Assembly: GCA_963930955.1 (NCBI GenBank)
Contig: OZ006967.1
Span: 744,001-808,000, forward strand
Direction of reading: 5' to 3'
From: Scatomonas sp963930955
GTDB taxonomy: Bacteria; Bacillota; Clostridia; Lachnospirales; Lachnospiraceae
DNA length: 64,000 bases
Below, one piece after another: positions 8,263 to 15,256 of the stretch; the first letter of the stretch is position 1; each line of letters opens with the position of its first letter. A program made the translations under genes and the position numbers. The notes below the pieces were generated by a model, which was not told where the DNA came from, did not search any database, and worked only from the letters and a program-made list of their open reading frames with translations.

Positions 8263-9016
8263 CTTCCCGGAAGGCCATAGGCCCTCCAAACAGGTCCAGG
8301 GCGCTGCCGATGGTTACATCCAGCCGTCCCTGGCCTTCTTTTTTTAACAGGGCCAGATCCGCAAAACTCCCGACCCCTCCCGCGTAGGTAATGGGAAAGC
8401 CTTCCATGGAGGAAAGCAGACGAACCAGTTCCGTTTCAATGCCTGAGGCCTTTCCCTCCACGTCTACGGCGTGGATGAGAAATTCATCGCAGAAGGAAGA
8501 AAGCCGTTCCAGCAGAACCGGTGTTACCCGTTCCTCTGTGAATTTCTGCCAGCGGTCTGTAACAATGTAGTAGCAGCCCTCCTTTTTGCGGCAGCTGAGA
8601 TCCAGAACCAGCTGTTTTTTTCCGACGCGCTGAACCAGCTTTTCCAGATTTTCATAACTGATACGTCCATCCCGGAATACGTAAGAGGTAACGATCACAT
8701 GGCTGGCTCCCGCTGTGAGAAAATCCCGGGCATTTTCCGGGGTTACGCCCCCTCCAAGCTGCAGATGCCCCGGCCAGGCTGACAGCGCGGACAGAGCCTG
8801 CCGCCGGGTAGCGGGATAGTATTCGGAGGAGACGGGATTCAGAAGGATCACGTGGCCGCCGGAAAGACCGTATTTCTGGTACAGACGGGCATAAAAAGCC
8901 CCGTCCTGGAGAGAAACAAAATTTTCCGCGGCTTCATCGCCGGAATCCTTCAGGGAACCGCCGATGATCTGCTTTACTTTTCCGTTGTGTATGTCGATAC
9001 AGGGGCGAAATTTCAT
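8216..9016 (-). CDS. hisA: Eukaryotic-type HisA (ProFAR isomerase)
   Basis: A 266-residue TIM-barrel protein starting FRPCIDIHNGKVKQIIGG, the hallmark of the eukaryotic-type (HIS6) phosphoribosylformimino-AICAR ribotide isomerase, fourth step of histidine synthesis. The two phosphate-binding blocks QLGGGVTPENA and TYAGGVGSFAD are visible. It stands outside any his operon. A Shine-Dalgarno AAAGGAG precedes the ATG. Confidence 0.85.
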   Translation of the reverse strand: MKFRPCIDIHNGKVKQIIGGSLKDSGDEAAENFVSLQDGAFYARLYQKYGLSGGHVILLNPVSSEYYPATRRQALSALSAWPGHLQLGGGVTPENARDFLTAGASHVIVTSYVFRDGRISYENLEKLVQRVGKKQLVLDLSCRKKEGCYYIVTDRWQKFTEERVTPVLLERLSSFCDEFLIHAVDVEGKASGIETELVRLLSSMEGFPITYAGGVGSFADLALLKKEGQGRLDVTIGSALDLFGGPMAFREVIQYCRQAPDPAGLF

Positions 9017-9034
9017 GAGACTCTCCTTTGCTTC

Positions 9035-9826
9035 TCAGGAAAGCAGCATGCCGAACCGGGTGCGGAGCACATCTTCCAGAAGGGCAGGGGAATCCAGGAG
9101 GGTTTCCTGGATGGTTTTTCCTGAGGTTTCTTTAAAGGTCATTCCGCTGATGGAAATACTGCCTTCCGGAGTCCGGAGACTGGCCATCCGCTGAGTCAGA
9201 AAATAACTGTCCGCAGCGGTAGAGCAGTAATAGCTGAGAGGGATGAAATCCACGGGCTCCATAACGGAGGTGGAAAAACAGAGAACCTCCTGATCCTCTT
9301 CTTCTGTATGCTGCTGGACCACCGTCCACCAGGTATCTGCTGCTTTTCTTAAATAAAAAGTCTTTCCAAGACAGGTGCGGGGCGTTCCCTCTTCCAGCGG
9401 CAGGGCGCAGGAAGAAGAAGGACCGCCAAATCCCACATCGCAGAGGTACACCTTATGATCCAGGCGGACCAGCACTGCCCGGTGAAGAATCGGCGAAGCA
9501 ACGCCGGGACGCAGAAGTCCACGGCAGACACAGGGCCAGGCATTGTAGCCCAGATCTCTCAGCAGCTGAAGAAAGAGTCCGTTCAGTTCAAAACAGTAGC
9601 CGCCTCTGCGGCGGGTCACGATCTTATCAAAAAGATCCGGGATCTCCAGGGAGATGGGACGGTGATAATCGTAAATATCCAGATTCTCAAAAGGAACAGA
9701 GCACTGGTGGCGGCGGATCAGTTCGTCCAGATACTCCAGAGTAAGCCCCTTCCTGGGAGCCTCCGCGCCGATTCGCTGCAGGTAAGCCTCCACGCTGGGA
9801 ATAGAAGAGTCGTAATTCTCAAACAT
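9035..9826 (-). CDS. Arylamine N-acetyltransferase
   Basis: A NAT-family enzyme of 263 residues that moves acetyl from acetyl-CoA to arylamines or hydrazines. The cysteine-protease-like triad is visible: C78 in RRGGYCFELN, H115 in LHRAVL and D130 in LCDVGFGG. The frame extends 11 codons further to an ATG at 9859, but only the start at 9826 has a good ribosome site (AGAGAGG). The gene ends 18 bases before hisA and probably shares its transcript. Confidence 0.9.
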   Translation of the reverse strand: MFENYDSSIPSVEAYLQRIGAEAPRKGLTLEYLDELIRRHQCSVPFENLDIYDYHRPISLEIPDLFDKIVTRRRGGYCFELNGLFLQLLRDLGYNAWPCVCRGLLRPGVASPILHRAVLVRLDHKVYLCDVGFGGPSSSCALPLEEGTPRTCLGKTFYLRKAADTWWTVVQQHTEEEDQEVLCFSTSVMEPVDFIPLSYYCSTAADSYFLTQRMASLRTPEGSISISGMTFKETSGKTIQETLLDSPALLEDVLRTRFGMLLS

Positions 9827-9869
9827 ATTAAAATCCTCTCTGGTATATATTTTTTCCATTTATCATAAC

Positions 9870-10439
9870 ATGTTTAAAGAAGGATGTCATGAACTGTTAT
9901 GGATTTCAGTGAAAGTTTTATATTTTATCTCGAATCTGATCATTCCCTGTATGATTTTTTACATTGTAGGAAACGGACTGGCAGGCCGGAAAAACGTTTA
10001 TGAGGATTTTTCCTGCGGGGCCCGGGAGGGCCTGAAAACCGCGGTGAAAATCCTGCCTGCTCTGATAGGCCTGATGACAGCTGTAGGAGTGCTGCGGGCT
10101 TCAGGTTTTTTGGATATGGCGGCGGAACAGCTGGGAAAACTCACGGAAAGGGCCGGTTTTCCGGCGGGTCTGGTTCCTCTGGCCATTGTGCGGCTGTTTT
10201 CTTCCAGCGCGGCTTCCAGCCTTCTGCTGGATCTCTATAAGCAGTACGGGACAGATTCCCTGGTTGGAACCATTGCCTCACTGATGATGAGCTGCACAGA
10301 AACGGTTTTCTATACCATGTCCCTTTATTTCGCCGCTGCTAAGATTAATAAAACCCGCTATACACTGGCGGGAGCCCTGGCGGCATCTATATCCGGGATC
10401 GCGGCCAGCACCCTTCTGGGGAAATTTCTGACGCTGTAA
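9870..10439 (+). CDS. SpmB-like nucleoside-recognition membrane protein
   Basis: A 189-residue membrane protein with a first helix at about residues 10-32, then the GAREGLKTAVKILPALIGLMTAVG-type block and two more hydrophobic helices of the nucleoside-recognition (Gate) domain of SpmA/SpmB. In spore formers SpmB helps dehydrate the spore core. No SpmA partner is beside it, so the role here is open. The ribosome site before this ATG is weak and an internal GTG at 9909 is possible. Confidence 0.65.
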   Translation: MFKEGCHELLWISVKVLYFISNLIIPCMIFYIVGNGLAGRKNVYEDFSCGAREGLKTAVKILPALIGLMTAVGVLRASGFLDMAAEQLGKLTERAGFPAGLVPLAIVRLFSSSAASSLLLDLYKQYGTDSLVGTIASLMMSCTETVFYTMSLYFAAAKINKTRYTLAGALAASISGIAASTLLGKFLTL

Positions 10440-10535
10440 GAAAACAGAAAAAGAAGTTTTACAGAATCGCCCCTGTTCTGCTTTGAAAAATTGTAGTATG
10501 ATAGAGAAAATTTCTTTAGAGAAAGGACCAAAAAG

Positions 10536-11330
10536 ATGAAACAAAAAGGATTGCCGGATATATCTCTGGATAAAGTGGCTGCTGCTGTAAAAGGAGCGAA
10601 AAAAATTTATCAGGATGCGGAGGCCCGGGCGCAGATACATAAAAAAGGACCGGCGGATTTTGTGACGGAAGTAGATTTCCATGTCCAGGAGTATCTTTCG
10701 GGAGAACTGGCCCGGCTGTATCCGGATATTCAGTTTATGGGTGAGGAAAAGGACAACGGAGAGCTGGATCTGGACGGAGCTCTCTGGATCCTGGATCCGG
10801 TGGACGGAACTACGAATCTTATTCATCAGTACCGGCAGAGCTGTGTGTCCCTGGCGCTGGCGGCAGGCCGTCAGGTAGAGGCGGCGATTATTTATAATCC
10901 ATATTCGGAAGAACTGTTTACCGCCAGAAAAGGAGGAGGGGCCTTCTGCAATGGAAAGCCTATCCGGGTAAGTCCGGCGGAAACTCTGGAGGAAAGCCTA
11001 GTGGAGTTCGGTACTTCGCCTTACTATAAAGAACATGCGGACTGGACCTTTTCGAAGGCGAAAGAGATTTTTCTGCGGAGCCAGGATGTCCGGAGGGGCG
11101 GATCCGCAGCCATTGATATATCATTTATCGCGGCAGGACGCAGCGAGGCTTTTTATGAAAAACGGCTGAGCCCCTGGGATTACGCGGCAGGTCTTCTGCT
11201 GGTGCAGGAAGCAGGAGGAAAGGTGACGGATTTCGCGGGAAATCCCATTGATCCGACCAGGCCTTCGGAAATTCTGGCCACCAACGGGAAGGTTCATGAG
11301 GAGATCCGCAGGATCCTCTGTGAAAAATAA
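10536..11330 (+). CDS. Inositol monophosphatase family protein
   Basis: A 264-residue Mg2+-dependent phosphatase of the SuhB/IMPase family. Metal-site motifs are FMGEE (E70/E71), WILDPVDGTTN (residues 84-94) and WDYAAG near residue 211. Family members remove phosphate from inositol-1-phosphate or related sugar phosphates. It has its own ribosome site (GAAAGGACC) and stands between unrelated genes. Confidence 0.88.
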   Translation: MKQKGLPDISLDKVAAAVKGAKKIYQDAEARAQIHKKGPADFVTEVDFHVQEYLSGELARLYPDIQFMGEEKDNGELDLDGALWILDPVDGTTNLIHQYRQSCVSLALAAGRQVEAAIIYNPYSEELFTARKGGGAFCNGKPIRVSPAETLEESLVEFGTSPYYKEHADWTFSKAKEIFLRSQDVRRGGSAAIDISFIAAGRSEAFYEKRLSPWDYAAGLLLVQEAGGKVTDFAGNPIDPTRPSEILATNGKVHEEIRRILCEK

Positions 11331-11367
11331 AAATTGCTGATTTCGGGAAAAAATAGATAACAAGTCC

Positions 11368-11396
11368 TTGCTTTTTTTCGGGGAATCCTATATAAT
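11368..11396 (+). promoter_or_regulatory. Rubredoxin promoter
   Basis: TTGCTT (11368-11373), 17-base spacer, consensus TATAAT (11391-11396). An AT-rich leader leads to the ATG at 11451. Confidence 0.8.
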
Positions 11397-11450
11397 GCAA
11401 TTGTAATAAAAATTACTATTATTAATTTTGAGAAAGAAGAGGTTAATACT

Positions 11451-11612
11451 ATGAAAAAATACGTATGTGATCCCTGTGGATATGAATATGACCCGGCGGC
11501 AGGAGATCCGGACAATGGAATTGCTCCCGGAACCGCTTTTGAAGATCTTCCGGATAGCTGGGAATGCCCCATATGCGGAGCTGGAAAAGAAGAGTTTTCA
11601 CCGGTAGACTAA
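11451..11612 (+). CDS. Rubredoxin
   Basis: A 53-residue protein beginning MKKYVCDPCGYEYDP, with C6-x2-C9 and C39-x2-C42: the four cysteines that hold the single iron. Length and spacing are exactly typical. Rubredoxins pass single electrons in anaerobes, for example to rubrerythrin or oxygen reductases. It has its own strong promoter and terminator, so it is a monocistronic gene. Confidence 0.97.
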   Translation: MKKYVCDPCGYEYDPAAGDPDNGIAPGTAFEDLPDSWECPICGAGKEEFSPVD

Positions 11613-11633
11613 AAACAGAGAAGAATAGCAGGG

Positions 11634-11690
11634 GCCATTGCAAAACAGATGAGGGACGTAGCACGCATCTGTGGAGCAATGGCTCTTTTT
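11634..11690 (+). terminator. Terminator hairpin after rubredoxin
   Basis: Two stacked stems (GCCATTGC 11634-11641 with 11676-11683; ACAGATG 11645-11651 with 11666-11672) are separated by an AAA/GGA internal loop and followed by CTCTTTTT. A similar structure in inverted orientation ends the convergent gene. Confidence 0.75.
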
Positions 11691-11691
11691 C

Positions 11692-11872
11692 AATTCCGCT
11701 GGGGCGGACATCACGAACCATGAAGAAGAGGCTGTCGCACTACCTAGAAGGGAGCATAGCATCGCTGAATTCCGCTACCGTAATTTCAAAGAAATTCCTG
11801 ATTCTTACCGTATCCCGCCAGAGGTGAGATGTCTGCGGCAGTTTGAGCAGCATCCCCTGGTCTTTTTTGTAT
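11692..11872. other. Interval between facing hairpins; decayed coding fragment possible
   Basis: The 340-base gap between rubredoxin and the PucR gene holds two facing hairpins and, between them, an open plus-strand frame (11671-11874, 67 codons including hairpin sequence). The second half of its product is polar and protein-like (FRYRNFKEIPDSYRIPPEV), but no start or ribosome site is convincing. I do not recognise it. It may be the tail of a lost gene or transposase. Confidence 0.3.
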
Positions 11873-11921
11873 AAAAAAGGGAACCGCTGCTCCATAGATT
11901 TCTCTATTTTGCAACGGTCCC
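11873..11921 (-). terminator. Terminator hairpin after the PucR gene (minus strand)
   Basis: Minus strand: stem GGGACCGTTGC / GCAGCGGTTCCC with an inner ATAGA/TCTAT stem, an AAA/GGA internal loop, then TTTTTT (11878-11873). The architecture matches the hairpin at 11634. Confidence 0.75.
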
Positions 11922-11952
11922 GTGTACTTATGGAATCCGGCCTGCAGCCAGG

Positions 11953-13509
11953 TCAGCTGTGCATCTCGATATTTTCCGAGGAGGTTCCCCGCCGCAGCTT
12001 CAGAAGCCGGAAAGAGATCATAAGATAAAAGAGCTGTTCGCTGTCTTCAAAGTCGATATTGATCAGTTCCCGGATCCGATCCAGCCTGTAAAGGAAAGTG
12101 CTTCGATGGATAAAAAGATGCTGGGAGGCCTGGACAGCGTTCAGATGGGTATCCAGGTAGGTTTCCAGAGTTTTGCAGTATTCAGAGTGGTGTTTAATGT
12201 CGTAGGCCTTAAGAGCCAGGATTTTAGGAGAACAGACCATGTGAGTGGGCAGTTCCCGGGTACAGCATTCCAGCAGATAATTCAGAGATAAATCCTCAAA
12301 CTTGTGGATCCAGCGGTAGGTCTGATATTTGCTGCCGGTATCCAGCGCGATCCGGGACTGGAGATAACAATACTGGAGTTCCATACTGCCCTGAATGGGG
12401 TTGCTGACGCCGGTTTTCAGAAAGTTATCCCGGAGAAAGAAAATGATCCGGTTCAGCATCTGGTCTACGGTTCCGTCGTAGCGGGTAAGGTTCACAAAAA
12501 TCACCAGCTCATCGCCGTAGGGAAAGGCGCAGGAGCCGGGGACGATTTTTTCAAAATGGCTGCAGAGATATTTGGTGGTCAGGTTCTGCTGATCCAGAGA
12601 AGTTACCTTCAGGCTCATGCAGCAGTAGCTGTGGGAAGAGTACCAGCCGAATTCCGACAGCTGATTTTCGATCAGGGAATAATTGGCCTGCTTCCCGCTG
12701 ATAATGTCCGTGAGGAGATGTTCCAGAGAGTGTCCGCTCCCGATGTTTTCCTGGCCGCTGCGGTTCAGAGCGGTCTGGATATAGCCGGCCAGATGTTCCA
12801 GCAAAGGAGCCTGCTCCTCCTGGATTTTTCCCAGTTCTTCTTCCAGGATCAGACGGTGGGAATAATTCCCGTGCTGAAAAAGATTGACGCACAGTTCCCG
12901 GGATCCGGAGAGATATTCCGGAAAAAAGAACGGGGCATGGTAATTCCGGGCCTCCAGATAAAGAGGGTCCAGTTTGCAGATGCTTAAAGTTTCAAAAGAA
13001 GCTTCCGGATCTGTCAGATGAGTCAGCCGGGGATTTTCATCAATGATGCTGGAGTAAGACAGAAGAGAGAAATCTGCCGCCCGCAAAAGAAGCGGGTTCT
13101 GAAATAAGGGATAGCTGGCATCCAGCAATTCCTGGGGAGAAGCCTCCCGGCAGGTAAGAGCGTTCAGGCGATTATCCCAGCTGTCATAATAATCGAAAAG
13201 TTCCTGCAGACAGTTGAAAAGTTCCGAAAGACTGCAGGAATCGGGGATTTCCAGCATTTTGTCGGAAAAGCCCTCCGGAAGATCCGAGGGACTTTCTGTG
13301 TAAAGTACCAGGATATGTTCCGGAAGAGGATACGAACACAAAGAGCCGGGAAGTTCTTCGCAGATACAAACCCGGCCTTCGGGCCAGGCTCCGCAGGCGT
13401 CCAGAAAAACGGGACGGCCCAGAGTCAGCGCCGGATCCCAGGACCGGGAACAGTCTGTATGGTAATATTGCCGCAGATGATTGACAATCAAAAGTGGACT
13501 TAAGCGCAT
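11953..13509 (-). CDS. PucR/CdaR-family transcriptional regulator (C1 module)
   Basis: A 518-residue regulator. The C-terminal 60 residues form a PucR-type helix-turn-helix (HLFIHRSTFLYRLDRIREL). A GGDEF-like or GAF-like middle and a variable N-terminal sensor precede it. Such proteins usually respond to a small molecule. It is divergent from the methyl-THF:corrinoid methyltransferase gene. The shared 160-base gap holds a CTACA-N3-TGTAG palindrome over its own -10, so self-repression and control of the C1 genes are likely. Effector unknown; a methoxylated substrate or C1 intermediate is a guess. Confidence 0.85.
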   Translation of the reverse strand: MRLSPLLIVNHLRQYYHTDCSRSWDPALTLGRPVFLDACGAWPEGRVCICEELPGSLCSYPLPEHILVLYTESPSDLPEGFSDKMLEIPDSCSLSELFNCLQELFDYYDSWDNRLNALTCREASPQELLDASYPLFQNPLLLRAADFSLLSYSSIIDENPRLTHLTDPEASFETLSICKLDPLYLEARNYHAPFFFPEYLSGSRELCVNLFQHGNYSHRLILEEELGKIQEEQAPLLEHLAGYIQTALNRSGQENIGSGHSLEHLLTDIISGKQANYSLIENQLSEFGWYSSHSYCCMSLKVTSLDQQNLTTKYLCSHFEKIVPGSCAFPYGDELVIFVNLTRYDGTVDQMLNRIIFFLRDNFLKTGVSNPIQGSMELQYCYLQSRIALDTGSKYQTYRWIHKFEDLSLNYLLECCTRELPTHMVCSPKILALKAYDIKHHSEYCKTLETYLDTHLNAVQASQHLFIHRSTFLYRLDRIRELINIDFEDSEQLFYLMISFRLLKLRRGTSSENIEMHS

Positions 13510-13544
13510 GATTTGTAACTCCTGTATGACAAAAAATGTTTTCT

Positions 13545-13559
13545 CCTACATAGTGTAGG
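13545..13559. promoter_or_regulatory. Operator palindrome CCTACA-TAG-TGTAGG
   Basis: Fourth copy of the CTACA-N3-TGTAG pattern, extended by one base pair each side. It overlaps the -10 of the PucR gene and lies at about -76 from the start expected for the methyltransferase operon. This fits a regulator that represses itself and activates the divergent operon. Confidence 0.7.
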
Positions 13560-13580
13560 AAAAAGCAGATGAAAAGTCAA
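13552..13580 (-). promoter_or_regulatory. PucR gene promoter
   Basis: Minus strand: -35 TTGACT (13580-13575), 17-base spacer, -10 TACACT (13557-13552), which lies inside the palindrome. Confidence 0.7.
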
Positions 13581-13612
13581 TAGTTCTGCGGATACAGGCG
13601 GAAGTTTTTTTT

Positions 13613-13621
13613 TGATATAAT
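13613..13621 (+). promoter_or_regulatory. Extended -10 promoter of the corrinoid methyl-transfer operon
   Basis: TGATATAAT at 13613-13621 gives a TGnTATAAT extended -10. No good -35 exists at 17 bases, which fits an activator-dependent promoter. The leader is about 40 bases. Confidence 0.6.
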
Positions 13622-13668
13622 ATTCCCAGTGAAAAAATCTGATTATAATTAACCGGAGGTATAAAAGA

Positions 13669-14472
13669 ATGATTATTATCGGTGAAAAAATCAATGGCTC
13701 CATTCCTTCTGTAGCAGAAGCTATTGCGAAGAGGGATGCTGATTTTATCAAACAGCGCGCCATTGCCCAGGCTGAAGCCGGCGCTACCTTCATCGACTGC
13801 TGCGCTTCCGTTCCGGAGGCAGAGGAAGTTGAGACTCTGAAATGGATGATCGACTGCATCCAGGAAGTAACAGATCTGCCCATCAGCGTGGACAGCCCCA
13901 GCCCCGATGTTCTGCTGCAGGTATTCCCCTACTGCAAACGTCCCGGCCTGATCAACTCCGTATCCATGGAAGGCGACAAGGTTGAGAAGATCTTCCCGGC
14001 TATTGCCGATACCGAGTGGGAAGTAGTCGCTCTCTGCAGCGATGACACAGGTATCCCCAAAACTGCCGCTGACCGTCTGAGAGTATTTGACAATCTGATG
14101 GCAAAAGCAAAAGAGTACGGCATCAAACCCAGCCGTCTTCACATCGATCCTCTGGTAGAGATGCTCTGCACCTCTGAAGATGGAATCGCCATGAACGAAG
14201 AAGTGATCGGAACCATCCGCAAACAGTATCCGGATATCCATATCACAGCTGCTGTCAGCAATATCTCCTTCAACCTGCCGGTTCGTAAGCTGCTGAACAT
14301 GAGCTTTACCGTGCTGGCTATGAAGGCAGGCCTGGACAGCGCCATTCTGGATCCCACCAACCGCGACCTGCTGGGCATCATTTACGCCACAGAGGCTATG
14401 CTGGGACTGGATGATTTCTGCATGGAGTACATCGAGGCTTACAGAGACGGCCTTTTCGGACCGAAAAAATAA
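13669..14472 (+). CDS. Methyltetrahydrofolate:corrinoid methyltransferase (pterin-binding)
   Basis: A 267-residue TIM barrel of the dihydropteroate-synthase/AcsE/MtrH type. It starts IIIGEKINGS and carries the pterin-site blocks ATFIDCCAS, LPISVDSPSP and IDPLVEML, with a VSNISFNLP loop in place of the DHPS signature. It moves methyl between a methylcorrinoid protein and tetrahydrofolate (the MT II role of O-demethylase systems). A corrinoid protein, a reactivase and a second corrinoid protein follow on the same strand. Codons are strongly biased (GGC, CTG, GTA), which suggests high expression. Confidence 0.88.
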   Translation: MIIIGEKINGSIPSVAEAIAKRDADFIKQRAIAQAEAGATFIDCCASVPEAEEVETLKWMIDCIQEVTDLPISVDSPSPDVLLQVFPYCKRPGLINSVSMEGDKVEKIFPAIADTEWEVVALCSDDTGIPKTAADRLRVFDNLMAKAKEYGIKPSRLHIDPLVEMLCTSEDGIAMNEEVIGTIRKQYPDIHITAAVSNISFNLPVRKLLNMSFTVLAMKAGLDSAILDPTNRDLLGIIYATEAMLGLDDFCMEYIEAYRDGLFGPKK

Positions 14473-14596
14473 GCTGGGAAGTACATAAAAAATTTTGGCG
14501 CCGGAGCAGCCGGGGCCGGATATCACTCACGAATATGATCTTCAGCGGAAAGAAGATTGTATTATAAAAAACAAAGTTAAAATGGAGGAAAAAGGT

Positions 14597-15232
14597 ATGT
14601 CAAAAATTGATGAAGTTGCTGCATTAGTAGAAAAAGGTAAAGCAAAACAGATCGGCGCTGCTGTTCAGGCTGCTCTGGACGAGGGATGCGATCCCGTTGA
14701 GATCCTGAACAAAGGTATGATCGATGCCATGGGCGTTGTTGGCGAGAAGTTCAAAAACAACGAGATCTTCGTTCCCGAGATGCTGGTAGCTGCTAAAGCT
14801 ATGAAGGTTGGCGTTGAGGTTCTGAAACCCCATCTGTCCAGCGGATCCACCGGTGCTCTTGGAAAAGTTATCATCGCTACTGTAGCAGGTGACCTTCATG
14901 ATATCGGTAAGAACCTGGTTGCTATGATGATCGAGTCCGCAGGCTTCGAAGTAATCGACCTGGGCGTTGATGTTCCCATCGACAAGATCATGGCAGCAGT
15001 TAACGAGAATCCGGACGTTAAGATCGTTGCTCTGTCCGCTCTGCTGACCACCACCATGCCGTCTCTGCGGGACAGCGTTGCAGCTCTGAATGCAGCTCCC
15101 TTCCGCAGCAACATCAAGGTTATGGTAGGCGGTGCTCCTATCACTCAGGCATTTGCTGATGAGATCGGCGCTGACGGATACTCTGAGGATGCAGCATCTG
15201 CAGCTACTCTGGCTAAATCTCTTGTTGCATAA
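14597..15232 (+). CDS. Corrinoid protein (MtaC/MtbC type)
   Basis: A 211-residue B12 carrier. It has an N-terminal four-helix cap (residues 1-80, with EIFVPEMLVAAKAM) and a Rossmann B12 domain with the cobalt-ligand motif D99-x-H101-x-x-G104 (GDLHDIGKN) and the SALLTTTM segment. It shuttles methyl groups from substrate-side methyltransferases to the THF-side enzyme encoded just upstream. The start at 14597 is set by GGAGGAAAAAGGT; the frame extends upstream without a ribosome site. Confidence 0.95.
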   Translation: MSKIDEVAALVEKGKAKQIGAAVQAALDEGCDPVEILNKGMIDAMGVVGEKFKNNEIFVPEMLVAAKAMKVGVEVLKPHLSSGSTGALGKVIIATVAGDLHDIGKNLVAMMIESAGFEVIDLGVDVPIDKIMAAVNENPDVKIVALSALLTTTMPSLRDSVAALNAAPFRSNIKVMVGGAPITQAFADEIGADGYSEDAASAATLAKSLVA

Positions 15233-15256
15233 GGGAAAGAGGAACACAGATCAGAA

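Noticed and set aside
11671..11874. A 67-codon gene between rubredoxin and PucR
   Set aside because: Its first codons are part of the rubredoxin terminator, there is no ribosome site, and I recognise no family. Reported only as a possible fragment.
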